DNA from: an uncultured Clostridia bacterium | GTDB lineage: Bacteria; Bacillota; Clostridia; Oscillospirales; Oscillospiraceae | Length of the DNA: 64,000 nt | Direction of reading: 5' to 3' | NCBI GenBank assembly: GCA_947649615.1 | Contig: CANSSG010000005.1 | Location: 1 to 64,000, forward strand | Shown here: positions 42,475-49,198 of the stretch, piece by piece | How the letters are laid out: each line of letters opens with the position of its first letter | How positions within the stretch are numbered: position 1 is the stretch's first letter | The notes under the pieces: model-generated | The model's database searches: none | Seen by the model: only the letters and a program-made list of their open reading frames with translations | Told to the model about the DNA's origin: nothing | Made by a program: the position numbers and the translations under genes

Positions 42475-43575
42475 CAGCATGATCACGCCATACCGCATCA
42501 GCCGCAAATCATCGCTTTGGTCCGCGCTCACGTCGATACGGAGCCGAACCGAGTTGGCAAAGCTGCCTGTGCAGGTGTGCCAGGATTCCCAGTAAAGCGC
42601 CTGGTTCTCATCGTAACGCTGCGCCCGGCTAATCAGACGCATGGTCTTCCCATCCAGGGACGGCGTTATATTGGTCTGCTCCACATTTTTCCTGTATTGC
42701 ATCATCACCAATCCACGGCTGGCGCCGCCTTCGGTGGCGAAGGTCCGGGTGAGGCTTCCGGCAGTGACCGGCGGTTTTTCAACCGTGAAGCTGCTGTGGT
42801 CTGCGTAGCCCTGCGTGGGATTGACTTCGCTGATACGGTCCACCGCGAATCCGAAACGCCCGGCAACTTTTACCCTGTCGGTACTCTCTTCCAGGGTCAG
42901 CTTGAAACGGTATTCCACGTTCTTCTCAATAGGAAAGCCCAATTCCAGTTCCAGTTCGTGGCGCTTTGTCTCCGTGCCGGAGCGTTCGATATAAAAGAGC
43001 TTCCGGTAGATTTCATCAAATGTTCCGCCTGCATTCCGCTTTTCCGCCGTGAAAGCCAGCGTCATCGCAAGCTTCGGGCTGGACGCCGTGAAGTAGGTGT
43101 AGAGGAACATGGCGCATCTCCGGACCAAGCCGTCCACCGGCGCATTGAAGCGGTAGAGGGCATACGCGTCGCTATCGCCGGCGCTGGCGCTGGAATTTCC
43201 GGGCCAGTGGTCGATGCGGCCGCTGCGCAGGACGGTGGTCCCCAGGGAGTCCCCCCGGCCGGCGCAGACGCCCTTCTGGTCGTCCCAAACCAGGCCGCTA
43301 AGGGTTTGGGACAGCTCCTGCCGGGTCAGGGGATTGAATATAAGCCCATTGGCAGAATAGAGGTTGTTCTGGTCCAGTCCGGGCCAGCAGATGGACAAAT
43401 TCTGCCGCGCCGTCCGCAGCAGGCCGTCCCAGGCTTCCTTTTCCGTTTGCTGTCCCCCTTGGGCGGCTTCCGCTATGCCGGCATCAATATTGGCGCACAT
43501 CTGGTTGAAGTCCGTGCGCAGGATGTGGTCGTCCTCAGCCCACTGGGGAAGGTGGTAGTTGGTGGTATACTGCAT
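42472..43575 (-). CDS. Orphan phage-tail-like protein
   Basis: 367 residues, no signal peptide. The N-terminus (YTTNYHLPQWAEDDHILRTD then FNQMCANIDAGI) has the form of the short attachment domain at the start of tail-fibre or tail-appendage proteins in Clostridia phages. The rest is beta-rich, with jelly-roll-like stretches such as YRFKLTLEESTDRVKVAGRF, and no known enzyme motif. No other phage gene is nearby. ATG 43575 follows a GGAGAG site. The family assignment is tentative. Confidence 0.55.
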   Translation of the reverse strand: MQYTTNYHLPQWAEDDHILRTDFNQMCANIDAGIAEAAQGGQQTEKEAWDGLLRTARQNLSICWPGLDQNNLYSANGLIFNPLTRQELSQTLSGLVWDDQKGVCAGRGDSLGTTVLRSGRIDHWPGNSSASAGDSDAYALYRFNAPVDGLVRRCAMFLYTYFTASSPKLAMTLAFTAEKRNAGGTFDEIYRKLFYIERSGTETKRHELELELGFPIEKNVEYRFKLTLEESTDRVKVAGRFGFAVDRISEVNPTQGYADHSSFTVEKPPVTAGSLTRTFATEGGASRGLVMMQYRKNVEQTNITPSLDGKTMRLISRAQRYDENQALYWESWHTCTGSFANSVRLRIDVSADQSDDLRLMRYGVIML

Positions 43576-43688
43576 GCTGTTCTCTCCTTTTCGGTTGTAG
43601 TGTAAGCGCAATACGCTTCTACCATTGGACCGAAAGGGCCGAAAGTTGCCGTGAAGCATGCAACGGCAAATTGTACAAACTTTTTGCG

Positions 43689-43997
43689 TCACTTCGCCGG
43701 AACCAGCCGCCTCGCTTTCAAAAACGCCGCATCCCCGCCGTACCGCGCCGCCAACGCCGGGTCGTTTTCCAGGAACTTTCCGTATAGCTCCTCCGGCACC
43801 CGCCCCGCCGCCATGCGCTCATAAATGGGAACGTTCAGCGTGTGCCTGCACTTACCGCACTGGTAGATCAGCCACACGTCCAGCTTGTTCTTGTTGGCGT
43901 TCACCCGGAACCGCCCGGTGTTGACAAAGTCCATTTTCTTTCCGCAATGGCCGCACTTATGGATGATTTTGTAATCCTTTTGGTTTGAATAGCCCAT
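43689..43997 (-). CDS. DUF1062-like zinc-finger protein, short form
   Basis: 102 residues. Two CXXC pairs, CGHCGKKMDFVNTGRFRVNAN and later YQCGKCRHTLNVPIYER, form a zinc ribbon, and the sequence matches the N-terminal half of DUF1062 proteins. I believe longer members continue with a further C-terminal region, absent here after KARRLVPAK. ATG 43997 follows CAGGAGAT. Function unknown. Confidence 0.75.
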   Translation of the reverse strand: MGYSNQKDYKIIHKCGHCGKKMDFVNTGRFRVNANKNKLDVWLIYQCGKCRHTLNVPIYERMAAGRVPEELYGKFLENDPALAARYGGDAAFLKARRLVPAK

Positions 43998-44112
43998 CGT
44001 ATCTCCTGTTTTTCCCGATACGGCGGCTATCACATGGTATTATTTTTTCAGATTTGCAATAGCCGCGCTATGCAAACTGTACGGGTTTCAGCAAACCGAT
44101 GCCCTCCCTTCG

Positions 44113-44766
44113 TTATTTTAACCGGCTCTCCTCTATGGCCCTGTCCCAATCGGCCCGGATTTCCTCCATATCCTCCGGCGGGATGTGGAAGATGAAGTCT
44201 TCCTCTCCATACGCCTGCCCCGCCATGGGGGAGAAAATTTCATCAGAGCAGTCCAGCCCTACCTTCTTCCCCACGGCGGCGGCAAATTCCCGGAACGCCC
44301 CGCCATGGGCGGTAATGAGGTTGCCGTCCTCCACCAGATAGGTCCGCACGATGCCCTCCCGGGGCATGACCGGGAAGGCGTCCAGGAATTCCTCATATAC
44401 GCCGTGGGTAAACCGTTTCCCTTCCAGCAGCCCCGCTTTCCCCAGCAGCAAGGGCGCGGCGGATATGGCGGCAATCAGCAATCCGCCGTCCCCCCGGAAC
44501 TGCTCTAAAAACCGGATGTTTCTCCCGTCCAGCAAAACCGGCAGCGGCTCCCAAATGCCCGGCAGAACCAGGCAGTCGAACTCCTCCCGGTCAAAGCCGG
44601 AGAAATCCCGGTCTGGCAGGATGGTGAACCCGTCCTCGCTGGCAACGGGCTTGCCGTCCGCCGAGAATGTCACGATCTCCTTGTCGTAGAACTTGAACAG
44701 CTCCGTCACACAACTGATTTCCTGAAGCGAAAACAGCGGGTAGAGCATTACAGCAGCCTTTTTCAT
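44113..44766 (-). CDS. DJ-1/PfpI family protein lacking the nucleophilic cysteine
   Basis: 217 residues with a class I glutamine amidotransferase-like fold. The elbow reads LIAAISAAPLLLGKAG, with Ser where DJ-1 and PfpI proteins have the reactive Cys (usually AAICAAP). The acidic residue after the first strand (LQEISCVTELF) is present. It is therefore likely to bind rather than process a small molecule, or to use serine. Its start overlaps the ABC-F stop by 4 bases, so it is translated with it. Confidence 0.85.
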   Translation of the reverse strand: MKKAAVMLYPLFSLQEISCVTELFKFYDKEIVTFSADGKPVASEDGFTILPDRDFSGFDREEFDCLVLPGIWEPLPVLLDGRNIRFLEQFRGDGGLLIAAISAAPLLLGKAGLLEGKRFTHGVYEEFLDAFPVMPREGIVRTYLVEDGNLITAHGGAFREFAAAVGKKVGLDCSDEIFSPMAGQAYGEEDFIFHIPPEDMEEIRADWDRAIEESRLK

Positions 44767-46310
44767 ACAAACAGTTCCTCCTTTTCCACCAAAACAAGTC
44801 CATTTTCTGTAAACCGGTACAATTTATCACAGACCTCCGTTAAAAACTTCCGGTCATGAGATACGCTGATGACGGTTCCCTCATAGGCCCGGAGGGCTTC
44901 CCGGACTTTTGGCCCGGATATGGGGGAGAAATTCCGGGTTGGCTCGTCCAGAATCAGCACGTTCACCCCGTCCAGCACCATTTTTGTCAGCAGCAGCTTC
45001 GCCTTCTGCCCGCCGGACAACTCCCGGATGGGATGGGATACCTCCTGGCGGGTGTAGCGGATGCTGCCAAGGTATGTCCGGGCCTTGGTCTCCGATGGGA
45101 CGTCCCCCTCCGGGGCCAGATATTCGACAGGCGTCTGGTCCAGGGGCAGCGTCTCGGCGTAATCCTGGGACATATATGCCGCCCGCAAATCCCTGCGGGC
45201 CAATAGCTGGGCCTGGATTTCCCGCAGCAGGGTGGTTTTTCCCGCGCCGTTGGGGCCAAAAATGCCAACCTTTTCCCCGCCGGACACATGGAGCCGGACG
45301 TCCCGGGCCAGCACCCTCTCCCCCGCCCGCAGCTCCGGCAGGCACAGGTCCAACACCGCCTTCCCGGCGGGAATCCCCGTCCCTTCCGGGAACCGCAGGA
45401 AGATGGCTTCCTCCACCTCCGGCAGTTTCGTCATCTCCTCCGCTTCCCGCTCGAACCGCCGCCCCATGGACAGCACCGCGTGCATCTTCTTTTTCAGCAG
45501 CCGCCCCCCACTGGGGTTCTGCCGGGAAATGGCGTTCTGGGCGTGTTCCACGCTCTGCTGGATGCGGCGGTATTTCTCCATTTTCCTGTCGTACTCCTCT
45601 TTTTCCTTCCGGGCCTGCTGGGTCTGGGCGGCGATGGCCCCGGCCCGCTGGCTGGCGTAGGTCTGGTAGTCCAGGCGGTGGGCGGTGCAGCGGGGCGGCC
45701 TGCCCTCCCGGGGGTGCTCCATGTGGAGAACCATGGTGGCGGTGTTCTCAATGAGGGCTTCGTCGTGGGAGATATACACCACGCTGCCGGGAAAGCCGTT
45801 GAGGAATTCTTCCAGCCACTCCAGGGTCTCCAAATCCACGTCGCTGGACGGCTCGTCCAGCAGCAGGGCCGGGCGGCCAAATAGCAGCCGGCCCAATTGC
45901 AGCTTGATTTTCTCCCCGCCGGACAGGCTGGACACAGGCCGCTCGCTGTAGAATTCCCCGGCCGGGAAGCGGAGCTGCCTTGCGATATCCGCCAATTCCT
46001 TCGGCGTCTGGTCGAAGAAGTAGGGGGACGCGGCACAGAAGTCGTAGATGCTTCCCGCCTTCTCCTCCTCCGATAAGTCCTGGGCCAGGTAGCCCACAGG
46101 CCCCGGGTCCCCGGCGATTTCCCCGCTCCACTCACAGTATGATTCCACGAGGGCGGGGTCGCAGACCCACTTGAGCAGGGTGGATTTCCCGTTGCCCTCC
46201 TCGCCGATAATGACAGCCTTGTCGCCGTCTCCCACCACGAAGGAAAAATCCTCCGCCAACGTGCGCAAATCCTTCCGGTGGGTCAGGGTCAAGCCCTTTA
46301 CTTGCAGCAT
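44763..46310 (-). CDS. ABC-F family ATPase (ribosome-associated)
   Basis: 515 residues with two nucleotide-binding domains and no membrane part. First: Walker A IGEEGNGKST, signature VSSLSGGEKIKLQL, Walker B LLLDEPSSDVDL. A charged linker (about 215-290) follows. Second: GPNGAGKTT, IRELSGGQKAKLLL, LILDEPTRNFSP. ABC-F proteins act on the ribosome, and several give resistance to 50S-targeting antibiotics. The attenuator in front favours such an inducible role, but the drug cannot be told. ATG 46310 follows GAGGAG. Confidence 0.93.
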   Translation of the reverse strand: MLQVKGLTLTHRKDLRTLAEDFSFVVGDGDKAVIIGEEGNGKSTLLKWVCDPALVESYCEWSGEIAGDPGPVGYLAQDLSEEEKAGSIYDFCAASPYFFDQTPKELADIARQLRFPAGEFYSERPVSSLSGGEKIKLQLGRLLFGRPALLLDEPSSDVDLETLEWLEEFLNGFPGSVVYISHDEALIENTATMVLHMEHPREGRPPRCTAHRLDYQTYASQRAGAIAAQTQQARKEKEEYDRKMEKYRRIQQSVEHAQNAISRQNPSGGRLLKKKMHAVLSMGRRFEREAEEMTKLPEVEEAIFLRFPEGTGIPAGKAVLDLCLPELRAGERVLARDVRLHVSGGEKVGIFGPNGAGKTTLLREIQAQLLARRDLRAAYMSQDYAETLPLDQTPVEYLAPEGDVPSETKARTYLGSIRYTRQEVSHPIRELSGGQKAKLLLTKMVLDGVNVLILDEPTRNFSPISGPKVREALRAYEGTVISVSHDRKFLTEVCDKLYRFTENGLVLVEKEELFV

Positions 46311-46341
46311 ATGCACCAGCTCCTCTCCACAAAATGGCAGC

Positions 46342-46374
46342 AAAAAAAGCGCCTCCGAACCGTGCCGGAAGCGC
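46342..46374 (-). promoter_or_regulatory. Transcription attenuator before the ABC-F gene
   Basis: On the minus strand GCGCTTCCG pairs with CGGAGGCGC (9-base stem) followed by seven T, ending about 31 bases before the ABC-F start. A second hairpin, CCGGAGC / GCTCCGG at 46397-46415, lies just upstream and shares sequence with the terminator arms, so an alternative antiterminating fold is possible. Confidence 0.8.
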
Positions 46375-46518
46375 AAGAGGGCTATGACAGGGCGCGCCGG
46401 AGCAAGACGCTCCGGTTCACATCAAAATGACCCTGGCATCCTCTGACTTCCGGCAACGGGAACCAGACGCCCGCCCATGGCGCGGCGCCCCAAAACGTCC
46501 TGTTACACGAAAATCAAA

Positions 46519-46530
46519 TCAGCCGATCAT
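46519..46530 (-). CDS. Possible three-codon leader peptide of the ABC-F transcript
   Basis: ATG ATC GGC TGA (Met-Ile-Gly-stop) lies about 30 bases downstream of the -10 box and follows GGAAAGGGTGAAAA, a reasonable ribosome binding site. Short leader ORFs commonly sense ribosome stalling upstream of ABC-F resistance genes. Such a short frame can occur by chance. Confidence 0.35.
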   Translation of the reverse strand: MIG

Positions 46531-46558
46531 TTTTTCACCCTTTCCGATATTTGCTGTC

Positions 46559-46586
46559 AGTATATCACAATTCAGGAAAATGTCCA
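46559..46586 (-). promoter_or_regulatory. Promoter of the ABC-F transcript
   Basis: On the minus strand TGGACA (46581-46586) and TATACT (46559-46564) are 16 bases apart. The leader to the ABC-F start is about 240 bases. Confidence 0.65.
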
Positions 46587-46681
46587 GTTACAATTCTGTT
46601 ACAACGCCCCGGTATAAAATCCCGCATTTTGGCGCAGAATAAGGCAGCGCGTCCCATTTGGGCGAAGAAAGGACAGAAACC

Positions 46682-46915
46682 ATGAAAACCTATGAAGTCA
46701 TCAAAGAAGAATACGTTCCCTGCACCGGGAACATGGTTCCCGACCGCCGGGAAATCTTGGAGCTTCAACTGGACAACCCCGCCATGTACGTCCAAGACCT
46801 GTATAAGCAGGAGCGTTCCGTGGAGTTCCTGGCCACCCAGCAGGAAAGCGGGCCGGTCATCGAAGCCCACCTGGAGGGTGGGCGGAAGCACCGGTATATC
46901 TTCAGCGAAATTTAA
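46682..46915 (+). CDS. Small conserved-looking protein, 77 residues
   Basis: Starts MKTYEVIKEEYVPCTGNMVP after GAAAGGACAG and ends in a terminator. The composition is soluble with about equal acidic and basic residues, one cysteine and no membrane segment. I do not recognise a family. It is divergent from the ABC-F transcript and convergent with padR. Confidence 0.65.
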   Translation: MKTYEVIKEEYVPCTGNMVPDRREILELQLDNPAMYVQDLYKQERSVEFLATQQESGPVIEAHLEGGRKHRYIFSEI

Positions 46916-46921
46916 CACACA

Positions 46922-46955
46922 GGCAGGGCGCGGAAGGATATTCCGCGCCCTGTTT
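46922..46955. terminator. Bidirectional terminator
   Basis: CAGGGCGCGGAA pairs with TTCCGCGCCCTG around GGATA, followed by TTTTGC, between the 77-residue gene and padR. Confidence 0.88.
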
Positions 46956-46957
46956 TG

Positions 46958-47269
46958 CTACGTGATGCCCAGGCGGGCCATAATGACCTGCAAATTCCGC
47001 CAGTCCCCGGTCATTTCCGCCAGGCGGGTACGGCCCTCCCCGGTGAGCCGGTAGTACTTGCGCACCGGGCCGTTGGATTCGCTGCCCTGGAAGGTATCCG
47101 CCGCCCCCTCCTTGGCCAGGCGGCGGAGGATGGCGTAGAAGGTGCTTTCGGTCACATCCGGGAAGCACTCCCGCACAGTCTGGATCACGTCGTAGCCGTA
47201 CTTCGGCCCGCTGCTGAGACATTGGAGCAGGCACAGCTCCAATACGCCTTTTTTCAATTGCGCGTCCAT
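46958..47269 (-). CDS. PadR family transcriptional regulator
   Basis: A 103-residue winged-helix repressor: LKKGVLELCLLQCLSSGPKY and the recognition region TESTFYAILRRLAKEGAADT, ending in a short dimer helix. It begins 2 bases after the stop of the HAAS-domain membrane protein and shares its transcript. Such PadR/HAAS pairs usually answer to envelope stress or antimicrobial peptides (family knowledge). The likely operator is at 49029-49053. Confidence 0.9.
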   Translation of the reverse strand: MDAQLKKGVLELCLLQCLSSGPKYGYDVIQTVRECFPDVTESTFYAILRRLAKEGAADTFQGSESNGPVRKYYRLTGEGRTRLAEMTGDWRNLQVIMARLGIT

Positions 47270-47271
47270 GG

Positions 47272-49014
47272 CTACCCCCGCTTCCCGGCGGCACGGAGAA
47301 CCGCCCAGAAAACCGCCGCCAGCAGTACTCCCAGAAGATAAGGGACGGGCAGAAAAACTTGCAGCGACTCCGGGACAAAGGGATACTGGATAAAAAAGGG
47401 CAGAAAAGACGCAATATCAAGATGCTGAAGCATAATCAGCATTGTCAGCATCCCTGCCAATCCCCCGGCGGCGTGGACGGCGGCTGGGAAGTACCAGATG
47501 GATCTGGTGGTACACCGCGCCAGCGTCCACAACAGCAGCGCAAACATGGCAAGCATGGAGCATTCAAGAAGCTGCATCAGAATCCACGGTATAGCATGGC
47601 CGATGAACTCCACCTCAGGATGGGCAATGGAGTACACCGTCCAGCTTACGATCACCGCCGCACATACCGGCGGCAGCAGGAACACCCAGACGGCAGGCCC
47701 TTTGCCGGCAGGAAATTTTTTCTCCAACACGGCCCGTCCCCGGCCGTGGAGCAGCGCAAACAGCGAAACCGACCCCAGCAGCAGGAACAAGCACCCCTCC
47801 AAGTGGTCAAATATTGCATAGGTGAAAATACTGCCAAAGCAGTACGACAGCAGCAGCCGTACCAGAAACCAGACCGACAGCAGGAGCGGGATGCCCCACA
47901 GCCATGCCTTCCTGCTGCGCAGGCGGGCTGTCCGGTCCTCTTGCAGCAGGGCGCGGGTCACGGCAGTGGGACGGCCAAATTCGGACAGGAGACTATCCTC
48001 GCTTCTCCCCCGCTCCCGGCCCATCTCGAACCGCTCCTGATAATCAGCGATAATCTCCCCGGCCTGTTCCAGGTCGTACCAGCCCAGCAGGTTCACCCCT
48101 AAATGGCGCCGCCAGTCCGTCCACGTCACCGCTCGGGCCTGGAAGCACCAGGGAAGCGGCTTGCGCCCGTCAATCCATCGCTGGAACGCCAGGGCGGTAA
48201 ACAGCCCCACGAAATAGGGCGCTAAACGCGTCAGAATTTCCACCTCCGGCGGCACGATGAACGACGGTTCCACATCCATGGAAACATAGTAACGCAGCAT
48301 AAACAGCGCCGAACCTGCCGCGCCCCCCAGGGCGTGGACTGCGCCGGGAAAATACCCGATGGACATTGTGACGCTCCGCAGCAGAAACCACGCCGCCAGC
48401 GCCAGCATAGTAACGATGAACAACAGCAAAAAAAGGGCGACCGGATACCCGATGTACTCCATCAGGATGACGTGCAGCCGCATCACGGCGATGAAAACAG
48501 CTTCCTGTATCAGTGTGCAGATCAGCATAGCCGCGCCAGGCAGCCAGAAGGTTCCCCGCCGCGAGACCGGCTTCTCCGGTGGAACCAGCCGTTCCATTGC
48601 GATTCTGGCAGGTCCCCGCATCAGCATGAACAGCGTGGAAGCCATCATGGGGATTACGGCGCAGAACGCCGCCAGCCGCAAGAAGTCGGAGTACCCATAC
48701 AGGCAGAACCATCCGAAAGCCCAGCACACCACAGCCGCCGCCACCCACAGCAGGGTGTAGCGGAGCTGCTCTATCCGTGCGGCGGGGTCCTCCTCCAAAA
48801 GCTGGGCCACGGCTTCCCGGGGCGCGCCCAGGGCTTCGATGATCTCTCCGTCTGATTTGCCGCGGCTGCGGCCCTCATCAAACTGTTCCCGATAATCCGC
48901 CAGTATCTCCTTTGCCTGCGGCTCCGGGAAGGCCCAGGCCAGGCGGCGGCACAGGCTCTCCAGCCATCCCTGCCGGGTGGCGGGCGGCTTTCCTATGGTG
49001 AGCATTTTCATCAT
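47272..49014 (-). CDS. Duplicated HAAS/DUF1700 membrane protein
   Basis: 580 residues made of two similar halves. Each begins with a HAAS-type signalling module (residues about 15-80: EILADYREQFDEGRSRGKSD and LGAPREAVAQLLEED; residues about 305-370: EIIADYQERFEMGRERGRSE and FGRPTAVTRALLQEDR) followed by five or six membrane helices. The fused duplication is longer than the usual single-module DUF1700 protein. Several adjacent ATGs offer starts after GAAAGGATG; the first is given. It is co-transcribed with padR. Confidence 0.8.
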   Translation of the reverse strand: MMKMLTIGKPPATRQGWLESLCRRLAWAFPEPQAKEILADYREQFDEGRSRGKSDGEIIEALGAPREAVAQLLEEDPAARIEQLRYTLLWVAAAVVCWAFGWFCLYGYSDFLRLAAFCAVIPMMASTLFMLMRGPARIAMERLVPPEKPVSRRGTFWLPGAAMLICTLIQEAVFIAVMRLHVILMEYIGYPVALFLLLFIVTMLALAAWFLLRSVTMSIGYFPGAVHALGGAAGSALFMLRYYVSMDVEPSFIVPPEVEILTRLAPYFVGLFTALAFQRWIDGRKPLPWCFQARAVTWTDWRRHLGVNLLGWYDLEQAGEIIADYQERFEMGRERGRSEDSLLSEFGRPTAVTRALLQEDRTARLRSRKAWLWGIPLLLSVWFLVRLLLSYCFGSIFTYAIFDHLEGCLFLLLGSVSLFALLHGRGRAVLEKKFPAGKGPAVWVFLLPPVCAAVIVSWTVYSIAHPEVEFIGHAIPWILMQLLECSMLAMFALLLWTLARCTTRSIWYFPAAVHAAGGLAGMLTMLIMLQHLDIASFLPFFIQYPFVPESLQVFLPVPYLLGVLLAAVFWAVLRAAGKRG

Positions 49015-49028
49015 CCTTTCTACTGTGC

Positions 49029-49090
49029 GATACTACTGTTTATTGAATAGTACTTAAGCAAATCATACCACGCCGGAATACGGATGTCAA
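49029..49090 (-). promoter_or_regulatory. Promoter and probable PadR operator
   Basis: On the minus strand consensus TTGACA (49085-49090) and TATGAT (49062-49067) are 17 bases apart. Directly after the -10 box lies TACTA-N12-TAGTA (about 49031-49052), a symmetric site well placed to block transcription. Confidence 0.75.
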
Positions 49091-49125
49091 GAGCCTGCCG
49101 CCATCATTTTCCGCGCCGCCAGAGA

Positions 49126-49167
49126 CGGCAGAGAGGACGCTTCCTGGTGGAAGCGTCCTCTCTGCCG
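49126..49167. terminator. Perfect 19-base-stem hairpin
   Basis: CGGCAGAGAGGACGCTTCC pairs completely with its complement across a 4-base loop, 32 bases beyond the stop of the GTPase-nuclease fusion gene. No T-run follows on its strand, so it may act as an RNA stabiliser or processing site instead of a simple terminator. Confidence 0.6.
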
Positions 49168-49198
49168 GATTCCCTCTTCATTTTTCCAAGGGAAAGCA

